IMG/VR virus record: IMGVR_UViG_3300025083_000056
Coordinates: 1-50,679 of that record
Strand: one strand, 5' to 3'
From: a virus
DNA: 50,679 bases
In this document: one piece after another, positions 1 to 9,200 of the stretch
How the letters are laid out: every line of letters begins with the position of its first letter
Numbering within the stretch: position 1 is the first letter of the stretch
Program-made: the position numbers and the translations under genes
Notes under the pieces: model-generated
Told to the model about the DNA's origin: nothing
Databases searched by the model: none
What the model saw: the letters and a program-made list of their open reading frames with translations, nothing else

Positions 1-41
1 CCCAAGCTCGGTCGAATGGATAGCCTCGGAAGAAGCTACTG

Positions 42-1199
42 ATGAGCAGGCCTACAATCTGTCTTTCTATGATCGTCAAGAACGAAGAGAAGGACATTAA
101 ACGATGCCTTGAAAGTGTAATCCCTTTTATTGACTATTGGGTTATATCCGATACTGGCTCGACAGACAAGACGAAGGAGCTTATCCAGGAGATCATGGAT
201 AAGCACGAAGTTCCTGGGGAGCTGCACGAGCATAAGTGGAAAGACTTCTCTGCCAACAGGAACTACGCCCTTGAGCTTTCTAGAGATCACGCTGATTTCA
301 TTTGGTTTATGGATGCTGACGACAATTTCTGCCCGAACGGAAGCGATCCCTTTTCTATCCTTAGCGACAAGTTCGAGTTAATTCACATGAACTATCTATT
401 TGAGAATGAAGGAGTTACGTTCAGTAGAGCCTGTATGATGAAGTCCGCCGCCGACATGGAGTTCAAGGGAGTGCTTCACGAGATCATAGCCAACACTGAC
501 GGCAGCACTGTGAGCTCAGGACTAAGGGTTAACATCCCTCAGTTTGGTCACATCGTTGCAAGAGCTTCGCCTCTAAAGAGAAACAAGACTGAGCGCGACA
601 AATACCTGAACGACGCTAGAATACTTAATAGGGATCTAAAAAACAACCCAGACAATTACAGGTCTATGTTCTACCTCGGGCAATCGTATCAGCTTGCAGG
701 TGAGCTTAAGAAAGCTATCAAGGCTTATGAGCGCAGGGCTTCTTTCCCAGACAAGGGGTATGATGAAGAGGTGTACCTCTCATTGTATGAGATTGCCAAG
801 ATGAAGATTGGGATGAAGCGACCAGAGCCAGAATGTATTGACAGTTGCGTTAGGGCATGGGAGTCCAATTACTCAAGGATTGAACCTATCCACTTAGCCA
901 TGCAGTACTTGTACCTAAGAGGCAGGTATCCATACGCCCTTGCTTTGGGCACGCTTGCTGCTCAGTATATCAGCCCTTCTATTTCTAGCGCCAAACTTGA
1001 GCTTGACGTTTACGACTACAAGTTCCCAGACATCTACGCTAGATGTATCTTTAGATGCGGGGATTCAGATAAAGCAAAGAGCACACTCAAGTCTTTTATT
1101 GATTCGTACCAAGGAGATCCTTCCAAAGAGCGTGCGATCGAAGAGCTTGAAACCACCTTGTCTATCCTATCGGATTACGATAAAGAAAAAGAAAAGTGA
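42..1199 (+). CDS. Family 2 glycosyltransferase with TPR-like C-terminal half
   Basis: The protein (385 aa) starts with a GT-A glycosyltransferase fold of family GT2. Residues 7-45 carry the usual opening (SMIVKNEE, then VISDTGSTDKT) and residues 90-94 the DxD-type metal/nucleotide-sugar motif MDADD. Residues about 210-260 look like tetratricopeptide helices (FYLGQSYQLAGELKKAIKAY). GT2-TPR proteins transfer a sugar from an activated nucleotide to a protein or glycan. In a phage the target could be its own virion proteins or the host surface, which the sequence cannot tell. The ATG overlaps a TGA at 40-42 that may end an upstream gene. The gene ends in a GTGA overlap with the terminase gene, so the two are probably co-transcribed. 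Confidence is high for the fold and low for the substrate. Confidence 0.85.
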   Translation: MSRPTICLSMIVKNEEKDIKRCLESVIPFIDYWVISDTGSTDKTKELIQEIMDKHEVPGELHEHKWKDFSANRNYALELSRDHADFIWFMDADDNFCPNGSDPFSILSDKFELIHMNYLFENEGVTFSRACMMKSAADMEFKGVLHEIIANTDGSTVSSGLRVNIPQFGHIVARASPLKRNKTERDKYLNDARILNRDLKNNPDNYRSMFYLGQSYQLAGELKKAIKAYERRASFPDKGYDEEVYLSLYEIAKMKIGMKRPEPECIDSCVRAWESNYSRIEPIHLAMQYLYLRGRYPYALALGTLAAQYISPSISSAKLELDVYDYKFPDIYARCIFRCGDSDKAKSTLKSFIDSYQGDPSKERAIEELETTLSILSDYDKEKEK

Positions 1200-3316
1200 T
1201 TGTAGACGTAGATGGATACGAAGATAAAGGGATTAAGATCGACCCTAACGGTACGGAAGGTGAGGCTATTGAACTCCATGGGATTCTTGTTGTCCTCCCG
1301 AAAAAACCAAAGCGATCTGAAATACTCTTCCATGACCAGCCAAAGGCTATGCAGATGTGGGGACGCATTCCTATGCCCAAAGAGCTGCAAATGGTTAGAA
1401 GTATGGATGAGTGGTTCGAGAACCCTCCCGAGTTTAGAAAGAAGTTTTCTGGTTACATCGAGAAGGAGTTTGAACGCAGGCGTAACGGTGTTTGGTTTTA
1501 CAACAATGGCGTCCCTACGTATATTACTGGAAGGCACTACATGCTCCTCCAGTGGTCTAACATCGATATCGGAGCCCCGTACTATCTTGCGTTCCAACGT
1601 GAAATCTTTCTCCACATGGCTGCGTGCGAAGCTGATCCCCGTTGTGTCGGTCAGCTTTATACTAAGTGTCGCCGTTCTGGGTATACTAATATCTGTTCTT
1701 CTGTTCTTGTTGACGAAGCTACGCAGGTTAAAGACAAGCTTCTTGGGATTCAGTCGAAGACTGGTAAGGATTCTCAAGAGAACATTTTCATGAAGAAGGT
1801 CGTTCCGATCTTTAAATCATACCCGTTCTTTTTCAAACCCATCCAAGACGGTACAACTAACCCGCGCATGGAGTTGGCTTTCCGAGAGCCATCCAAGCGA
1901 ATTACGAAGAATAACAAGACGTCATACAAAGGCGACGCCCTGAATACTATCATCAACTGGAAGAATACCACGAACAACGCATACGACGGGGAGAAGCTAC
2001 ACATGCTGTACCTGGACGAAGCAGGCAAATGGGAGAAGCCAGTTGACATACGAGAAGCATGGCGCATCGAGAGAACTTGCCTTATCGTAGGCAAGAAGAT
2101 TGTAGGCAAAGCATTGGTAGGTAGCACTGTAAACCCAATGGACAAAGGAGGTAGTGAATACAAAGTTTTGTGGGAGGATAGCAACCCGAACGAAAGGAAC
2201 GCAAACGGCAGAACTAAGACTGGACTTTACCGTATCTTTGTGCCCGCCTATGAAGCACTTGAAGGATTTTTTGACAAGTACGGAGAGCCAGTCATTGATG
2301 ATCCTGGTAGTCCTGTGGATGGTATTGACGGTGATACTATTGAGCAGGGGTCGAAGACATACCTAAAGAATGAGAGAGACAGCCTCAAGGACGATGCTTC
2401 TGAACTGAACGAGGTTGTCAGGCAGTTCCCTTTTACAGAGGAAGAAGCCTTTAGAGATAGCATCGAGGGGAGTCTGTTCAATGTAGGCAAGATCTACCAG
2501 CAGATAGATCACAACAACGACTTGTATCCAAACCCTGTAGTCAGGGGCAACTTCATGTGGAAGGAGAAGGACAAAGAAGTTATATTCTCTCCTGACCCTA
2601 ACGGTAGGTTCCACGTAGCTTGGCAGCCTGCCTCTGCAGACAGAAACAAATTCATAGATGAACGTGGAAAGAAAAAACCTGGGAATAGCCACATTGGTTG
2701 TGGCGGTGTTGACTCTTATGACCTCGATCAAACTGTTGACGGCAGGGGGTCCAAGGGAGCTCTACACTTATACAACAAGTTCAACATGCACGCCCCCGCA
2801 AACATGTTTGTTGTTGAGTATGCTTCCAGACCTGACCTTGCCAGCATTTTCTACGAAGACGTTCTTATGTGCGCCTTCTACTACGGCTATCCACTCCTCG
2901 TGGAAAACAACAAGTACGGCATTGTAAGGTACTTTGAGTCAAGAGGTTACGATGGCTACCTAATGGACAGACCAGCTCACTTAGCATCTTCCAGCTCTAA
3001 GGTTAACGTCAAGACTAAGGGTATCCCGTCGAACTCCCAAGACGTAATTCAATCTCACGCTCAAGCGATTGAGGCTTACATTCATGATCATGTAGGTGAG
3101 AACTCAGAGACAGGGGAGTTGGGTAAGATGTACCTCAACAGGACTCTTGAGGATTGGATAGGTTACAAGATCTCAAATAGAACCAAGTTTGACTTGACGA
3201 TTAGCTCTGGTCTAGCGCTTCTTGGGTCACAAAAAGTCAAAGCAGAGAAACCCAAGTCTGACTTCAACGAGAAGAAATTCTTTAGGCATCATAAGATAAA
3301 ACACTGGCACTCGTAA
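1196..3316 (+). CDS. terL: Terminase large subunit
   Basis: This 706-aa protein is the packaging motor: an N-terminal ATPase that pumps DNA into the prohead and a C-terminal RNase H-like nuclease that cuts it. TGRHYMLLQW (111-120) precedes the ATPase. The Walker A position is the degenerate TKCRRSGYT (156-164), the Walker B is MLYLDEA (270-276), and a coupling motif VGSTVNP lies at 308-314. Nuclease acidic residues fit GVDSYD (D506) and LLVE (E570). The start is GTG at 1196, overlapping the upstream stop; the next in-frame ATG lies about 50 residues in and would remove conserved-looking sequence. The portal gene follows behind a promoter. The Walker A is atypical (SGYT rather than GKS/T), as in several phage terminases. 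Confidence 0.9.
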   Translation: MIVDVDGYEDKGIKIDPNGTEGEAIELHGILVVLPKKPKRSEILFHDQPKAMQMWGRIPMPKELQMVRSMDEWFENPPEFRKKFSGYIEKEFERRRNGVWFYNNGVPTYITGRHYMLLQWSNIDIGAPYYLAFQREIFLHMAACEADPRCVGQLYTKCRRSGYTNICSSVLVDEATQVKDKLLGIQSKTGKDSQENIFMKKVVPIFKSYPFFFKPIQDGTTNPRMELAFREPSKRITKNNKTSYKGDALNTIINWKNTTNNAYDGEKLHMLYLDEAGKWEKPVDIREAWRIERTCLIVGKKIVGKALVGSTVNPMDKGGSEYKVLWEDSNPNERNANGRTKTGLYRIFVPAYEALEGFFDKYGEPVIDDPGSPVDGIDGDTIEQGSKTYLKNERDSLKDDASELNEVVRQFPFTEEEAFRDSIEGSLFNVGKIYQQIDHNNDLYPNPVVRGNFMWKEKDKEVIFSPDPNGRFHVAWQPASADRNKFIDERGKKKPGNSHIGCGGVDSYDLDQTVDGRGSKGALHLYNKFNMHAPANMFVVEYASRPDLASIFYEDVLMCAFYYGYPLLVENNKYGIVRYFESRGYDGYLMDRPAHLASSSSKVNVKTKGIPSNSQDVIQSHAQAIEAYIHDHVGENSETGELGKMYLNRTLEDWIGYKISNRTKFDLTISSGLALLGSQKVKAEKPKSDFNEKKFFRHHKIKHWHS

Positions 3317-3322
3317 TTTTAG

Positions 3323-3330
3323 TATATTTG
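3323..3330 (+). promoter_or_regulatory. Phage promoter -7 box (TATATTTG) before portal gene
   Basis: The sequence is TATATTTGC, matching the Bacteroidota -7 consensus TAnnTTTG. The last G lies 6 nt before the portal ATG, so the mRNA would start at or next to the start codon. No clear TTTG -33 box is visible. Confidence 0.75.
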
Positions 3331-3335
3331 CGCTA

Positions 3336-5792
3336 ATGTACGGGGACAACAAACCAACCAAAAAAGGATTTCCCAGTCCTCTTGAAAAGAAAGAGGTAAA
3401 AGAAAGTCTCTCTTATGGTCTACAATACGCTAAGGCTATTGAAAACCAATGGGGTACTCTCGATAGAGAGAACTCACTTATGAGGCGAAGACGGGATACG
3501 TTCCTTAAGAATCGAGCTTACGCTAATGGAACGCAAGACACTGCGATCTACCGTCAGCTTCTTACGGGTATGGACCCGAACAATGGGGATGGGACTTTCC
3601 TGAACCTGGACTTTACTCCAGTGCCTATCCTCCCTAAGTTCGCTAGAATCGTAGTGAACAAGATTTTGTCCCGAGAGCCTTACCCTAACTTGGAGGCCGT
3701 TGACCCTCTCTCTTCCTCTGAGAAGGATAGGGAGCGCAAGAAGATGGAGGCTCTCATCAAGGCCAAAAAGCAGCTCTCCGAAATCAAAGAAAAGACTGGA
3801 GTGGATGTCGCTGAGGTGGACTCTCTTCCAGACACTCTAGAGGAGGCTGAGATCTTTATGGGGAACAACATCAAGTCTTCTTCTGAGATCGCTGCACAGA
3901 TAGCAACCAACATGACCCTGCAGTGGAATGATTTCCACGACTCTATTTACAGAAGGTCTGTCAAGGATATTGTGGATCTAGGTATGGCTGTAGTGAAAAG
4001 AAGCAACGATCCTAACTATGGAATCAAAACGGATTACGTTGACCCAATCGATTTCGTTCACAACGAAGTAAAAGACCCTTCTTTTGGCGATATGGTCTAC
4101 GCAGGCCACATCAAGAGAATGCCTATTCATGAACTCAAGAGATTGGCTGGAGATCAGCTGACTGAGGATGATTACAAGAAGATTGCAGATAAGGTAAAGT
4201 CGAAGAATCAAAACAAGTCTCATAGAATGTCTCAGTCTACGTATGACCCCGAAACAAATCGGAGTCACTACGGGTATGACGAGTTCATGGTGGAGGTTCT
4301 TGAGTTTGAGTTTTTGTCTGTGGACAAAATGTACTTCGAGGAGAAGGAAAGCAAGTACGGCAACGTAGGTTTCTACGCAAAGGAAGAGGGATATAAAGCT
4401 CCTAAGAATTCTGTATACAGAAGAGAGGTTAAGTGCCTTGAGAACGAGACTGTGTATGGTGGTTACTACGTGATTGGATGCGACAAGCTCTTCAGCTACG
4501 GCATGAAGACTAACATCCCCAAAAACCTCTATGACCTTTCAAAAGCGAACCTTTCTTACTCTGTCGTTGCAACGAACATCGACAACATGGTGCCTAAGTC
4601 CATGGTGAATAGCTGCATTGGTTTCGCTGACCAGCTCCAGCTTACACACCTCAAGATTCAGCAGGCAGTAGCCAAGGCTAAGCCTGACGGCATCATTATT
4701 GACATCGAGGGATTGGAGAACGTCCAGCTCGGTAAGGGGGGAGAGCTTCAGCCACTTGAGCTTCACGACATCTACGAGCAGACGGGTGTATTCTACTACA
4801 GAAGTAAAAACCCAGAGGGTGGATTCCAAAACCCACCGATCCGAGAGATTGGTAACGCTGTTCGAAACATCAATGAGTTTGTTGGTCTGTACAATCACTA
4901 TCTGAGATTGATAAGAGACACTACGGGCATCAACGAGATGATGGATGCTTCTACACCTAAAGGGGATACTCTCGTGGGTGTTCAGCAACAAGCAATCGCG
5001 GCTGGCAACAACGCCATTTACGACATGACTCACGCATCTATCGTCCTCTTCAAGAAGGTTTGTTCAGACGTAGTCAAGTGCTTGCAAGTCTTGCCAGTAG
5101 GTAGTGTTATCTACGACGCCTACACTAATGCTGTTGGTCAATCTAACATGGAGGTGCTTTCTTCATTCGAGAATCTTCCTATGTACAACTTCGGTGTGAG
5201 AATCGTAAAAGAGATGGAGGACACTGAGCGGCAATACCTTGAGCAGAACATTCAGATCGCGCTGTCTCAGAAGGAGTTGGATATCGAGGATGCCATAGCC
5301 ATAAGACAGCTTAAAGATGTCAACCAAGCCGAGAGGCTTCTTGTTGTGAGGAGGTCTAAAAGAATAGCTCGCAATCAGCAGATTGCAATGCAAAATTCTC
5401 AGCAGCAAGCGCAGATTCAGCAGCAATCAGCCGCCGCTGCATCTCAATCCAGACAGCAGGAAATGCAAATGGAAGCTCAGATCGATGCTCAGAAGATGCA
5501 AATGAAGGCTCAGTTTGACATGCAGATGGAACAAGTCAAGCATCAATACCGCAAGGAGATTGAGCTTATCAGAGCTCAGGCAACACTTGGATTCAGAACC
5601 GAAGAGCAAGAGTTCAAAGAGAAGCTTGAAGTACTCAAAGAGGATCGCAAAGACGAGCGTGTTGAGAAGCAAGCAGTCGAACAAAGCAAGCTTATCTCAC
5701 AGAGAAAAGGAGATAGGTCGGAGTTGAGTGATGCCAAAGATGTGGCTCAAGAACAGGCCGAAGAAATAGTTAACAACATCATTGATCAGTAA
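3336..5792 (+). CDS. Portal protein
   Basis: This 818-aa protein directly follows the terminase and has the features of a large podovirus portal. It would form the dodecameric ring at the capsid vertex through which DNA is packaged and ejected and to which the tail attaches. The N-terminal half contains LPKFARIVVNKIL and a DP-x-DFVHNEVKDPSFGD wing-like region. The middle holds helical segments such as SVVATNIDNMVPKS. The C-terminal 150 residues are a very Gln-rich, Met-rich coiled coil (QQQAQIQQQSAAAASQ and later), which is likely the barrel/crown and is seen in portals of crAss-like phages. The next gene starts in a TAATG overlap with this stop. Family assignment comes from context plus overall pattern. 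Confidence 0.82.
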   Translation: MYGDNKPTKKGFPSPLEKKEVKESLSYGLQYAKAIENQWGTLDRENSLMRRRRDTFLKNRAYANGTQDTAIYRQLLTGMDPNNGDGTFLNLDFTPVPILPKFARIVVNKILSREPYPNLEAVDPLSSSEKDRERKKMEALIKAKKQLSEIKEKTGVDVAEVDSLPDTLEEAEIFMGNNIKSSSEIAAQIATNMTLQWNDFHDSIYRRSVKDIVDLGMAVVKRSNDPNYGIKTDYVDPIDFVHNEVKDPSFGDMVYAGHIKRMPIHELKRLAGDQLTEDDYKKIADKVKSKNQNKSHRMSQSTYDPETNRSHYGYDEFMVEVLEFEFLSVDKMYFEEKESKYGNVGFYAKEEGYKAPKNSVYRREVKCLENETVYGGYYVIGCDKLFSYGMKTNIPKNLYDLSKANLSYSVVATNIDNMVPKSMVNSCIGFADQLQLTHLKIQQAVAKAKPDGIIIDIEGLENVQLGKGGELQPLELHDIYEQTGVFYYRSKNPEGGFQNPPIREIGNAVRNINEFVGLYNHYLRLIRDTTGINEMMDASTPKGDTLVGVQQQAIAAGNNAIYDMTHASIVLFKKVCSDVVKCLQVLPVGSVIYDAYTNAVGQSNMEVLSSFENLPMYNFGVRIVKEMEDTERQYLEQNIQIALSQKELDIEDAIAIRQLKDVNQAERLLVVRRSKRIARNQQIAMQNSQQQAQIQQQSAAAASQSRQQEMQMEAQIDAQKMQMKAQFDMQMEQVKHQYRKEIELIRAQATLGFRTEEQEFKEKLEVLKEDRKDERVEKQAVEQSKLISQRKGDRSELSDAKDVAQEQAEEIVNNIIDQ

Positions 5793-6187
5793 TGGCCAAA
5801 GTAAATCTAGATATAGCCCCTAGGCTAGACATCACATGTAAGAGAGGTGACAGCTTCAAACTTGTGGTTGACTTTCAGACCGCCATGCCCTCATTGGATG
5901 GCACGAACTCTAGCGCATACCTTCTCAAGGTAGCTGAAGACTCCGAGTCAACTCCAAACGCGATTACTTTTGCCTACGATGTTGAGGATGGCGAAGCATC
6001 AAATTCTCAGCTTACGGTTACTTCTTCAGCGGCCACAACTGCTGACATCGAGCCAGGTCTGTACGTGTACGACCTTCAAGTGACGGATACTGCTGAAGAC
6101 GTCTTTGACAACGTCGGTGGTAGCGCATACATCAAGACTCTGCTGTACGGAACCTTCAGGGTAAACGACGACGTCGACGCCACCTGA
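5792..6187 (+). CDS. Small beta-sandwich virion protein (LtfC/baseplate-like)
   Basis: This 131-aa protein opens with LDITCKRGDSFKLVVDF and ends with YIKTLLYGTFRVNDDV. That pattern is common in phage beta-sandwich proteins placed just before tail fibres, such as the LtfC-like or BppU N-terminal domains. In the middle, IEPGLYVYDLQVTD is a typical strand pair. It probably caps or anchors fibres or decorates the virion. It overlaps the portal stop (TAATG) and is followed by a promoter and the long fibre gene. The fold is a moderately confident guess; the exact role is unknown. Confidence 0.55.
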   Translation: MAKVNLDIAPRLDITCKRGDSFKLVVDFQTAMPSLDGTNSSAYLLKVAEDSESTPNAITFAYDVEDGEASNSQLTVTSSAATTADIEPGLYVYDLQVTDTAEDVFDNVGGSAYIKTLLYGTFRVNDDVDAT

Positions 6188-6197
6188 TCTTCTTTAG

Positions 6198-6205
6198 TAT
6201 ATTTG
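6198..6205 (+). promoter_or_regulatory. Phage promoter -7 box (TATATTTG) before tail fibre gene
   Basis: The box TATATTTGC ends 5 nt before the ATG at 6210, the same geometry as at 12104, 16772 and 22771. The transcript should be leaderless or nearly so. Confidence 0.75.
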
Positions 6206-6209
6206 CAGT

Positions 6210-9200
6210 ATGAGTAGTCCAAAGGTAATTGTAAATTCCACACCAGTAGTCAAAGTCAATTACGGGCTGCCCGCTGTTGGGGTTCCAAAAGGAGGAACTA
6301 GACCACAGGTATTAAAAAAAGTTTCAGGCACCGACTACGACACCGAGTGGGGTGACGCTGAAATACTTGTTCTTAATAGAAGCGGCTTAACGTTCAGCGG
6401 CACTTTATCTAAAGGAGATCCAGTTTACTTGACGTCTGGATCAGCTCTAGCGGCATGTGACGCTTCAAACTCTGACACCCTCCCTCCTATTGGATTGGTG
6501 GCTGGGGATGTTTCTGCGGCTACTGATGACGTAGAAGTTATAGTTTTTGGGGGTTTATACAACATGGACACCTCTAGCTTTTCTGCTGGAGATAGATTGT
6601 ACGTGGATGTAGGCGGAGGCCTCACTGCCACTGAACCTAGTGGCTCTAACGGGTCCTTCTATGTCGGCGTGGTAACGAAAGTAGACGCTTCTGAAGGCGC
6701 CGTATCTGTGGATATATCGGGAGTCAATGGGAACACTTTTGACCTTGCTCACACCAAGGTTTGGATCGGTAACATTAATGGCGTCGCTACCCCTACAGAT
6801 CACGAACTTAAAAGACTCATTGATGTAGATTCATTTTTGAATCCAAGTGCAAACGAAGTACTTAGGTACTCTGGAGTTCAGTGGGAGGCTGTGTCATTGG
6901 GGTTTGATGACATCCCGCTCGACCAGCTAAATGTTGGTCAAGTGTACGCAGGCAACTCCTCAAACCAGGCCACAGCTACAGACACCATCTACGTGGATAT
7001 TGCCAACAGCAGAGTTGGTATTGGAACCACGTCTCCGCTCGAAGCGCTGCATGTAGATGGCAACATCAAGGTAGAAAACAGTGCCAACAACACACTTATA
7101 GGTCATTCTTGGAGCTCATTAACAACGGCCTCTGAATCTACCTCGTTGGGTTGGAGGGCTTTGCTTTCAGTTACTACAGGGGACAGGAATACCGCTATTG
7201 GCGGAGAGGCTTTGCGAGGTACCAGCAATGGTTTTGAAAACACAGCCGTCGGTTATGGCGCGTTAGTTATTGGTAATCACAGCAAAAACACCGCTGTTGG
7301 ATATAGAGCTGGTATATACGGTAGTGGAACATCAAACTCTGTATATGTAGGGTGGCGCGCGGGAGAGTATACGGGGGGTTCTGACAACGTCCTTGTTGGC
7401 CGTCAAGCTGGGTTTGGTGCAGGTGGCTCCACCTTTACTCAGACCGTAGCCGTAGGGTCCCTCGCTCTTTCATCTCTCACTACTGGTAATGGAAACACAG
7501 CCGTAGGCTTCGCCTCGCTCGATGCGCTAACAGACGGCTCATCTAATACTGCTATCGGCTTCAGAAGCATGGAGTCAGCTGTATCAGCGGGTCAAAACAC
7601 AGCTCTAGGATATGAGGCTCTTAAAGACCTGACTACCGCTGGAAGTAACATAGCGGTCGGATACAGAGCTGGAACGAGCTTGACGACGGGCGCGGCAAAC
7701 ACTCTTGTTGGTCATGGCGCAGGCGTCTCTCTGACCACACAGGGCAAGAACACATTGATCGGGAACAGCACGACGGGAACAGAAAGTTCCGTTTCCGTAG
7801 GTAGCGCAGCTTCATCAGGAACGCAATCTGTAGGCATAGGCCAACAGGCTGATGTAGAGGGGCAGGCTATTGGGATTGGGTACCAAGCTGATGCTGGAGA
7901 TGACTCCGTTGCTATCGGATTTATTGCTAGAGCAGAGACCGACAGTGTTGCTATCGGTAGGGAGTCGGGCAGATACAATCAGGGTGAGAACAACGTGGCT
8001 ATTGGATTCAGGGCTGGCATTGGTCAAAACACAATCAATGGGTCTAACTACGACTACAATGTACTTATTGGTTACGAAGCTGGAAACGTTCTTGAAGGAG
8101 GGTCGGGTAACATCCTTATTGGGTACAAAGCAGGTCAATTCCTTGAGAACGAAAACAACAGACTCTATATCGCAGGCCACGCTCAAGTAGCTACAGGAAC
8201 GCCTCTCATCTACGGTGAGTTTGATACCGAGTTCGTTAAAATCAATGGAGATCTTGAAGTAAGAGACGAAATAGTAAGCAGTAGCGGAGCCGATATTGTG
8301 ATTAATCCTGACGGAGCAGGTCGCGTTGTCATGGGCAACTACGAGTTCGACGTTGACCAAGAAGTAGGTGAGGGTACTGATAATTACGTTCTTACGTATG
8401 ACGATGCTACTGGAGAGATTTCTTTGAAGGAGAATCTTCAAGAAATAGAAGGTGCTACAGAGATAACTTTTGCGATAAGGAATGACGAGGGAGCTTCTAT
8501 CCCAGCAGGCACCCCTCTGTACTCTAAAGGTGAGATTGGGAGCAGTGAGAGAATAAGAGTTGGTATTGCTGACGCCAGTGATCCAGATAAGATGCCATCT
8601 ATTGGTATTGCCAAAGAAACTCTTGCTGATCAGGCTGACGGCGACGGCATGATCATGGGCACGTTTAATACGAACCTGACTGGGTACACTGGGGCGGATG
8701 AAAACCAAGTCCTCTACGTAGCCGTTGGAGGCGGCCTACCCACAAACGTAAAGCCTACTGGTTCTGGGAACTTGATTCAAAACGTAGGAATCGTCTTGAA
8801 GGCAAACGGGGCTGGAACCAATGTTCAAGGTCTTAAAGTCTCTTGCATTGGCAGAACCAACGACGTACCGAATCTTGCCGTAGGAAACATCTGGGCAGGT
8901 AACTCAAGCGGAGTAACCCAGTCCACAAGCACGGCTTATATAGACATTGCTAACGGCAGAGTTGGTATCGGCACCACATCCCCTACTCAAGCCCTTCATG
9001 TAAGCGGCTCAGGAAAGAACATATATATTGACGACGGCAACTTAGTTCTGAACGCAGCAAACTCTGGTAAAGTATACTTCGGTGTAGCTGGAGAGATGGG
9101 TGCGAGTAATACAGGAAACTCAGTAACACTTCAGAAAAGCGGAAACGGCAATAAGTTTTTGTTTGACACGCAGAACGGAGATTTGATCGTTCGAAATGAC

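Noticed and set aside
1-41. C-terminal end of an upstream gene
   Set aside because: Two frames are open here (one ends at 40-42, one near 99-101); the piece is too short to choose between them.
39-46. CTGATGAG, a hammerhead core match on the plus strand
   Set aside because: No GAAA with pairing stems and no GUH cleavage site follow at the right distance; it lies at a start codon.
7815-8708. 297-codon minus-strand open frame inside the tail fibre gene
   Set aside because: It is antisense to repeated fibre sequence, lacks family features, and the opposite strand has the recognisable protein.
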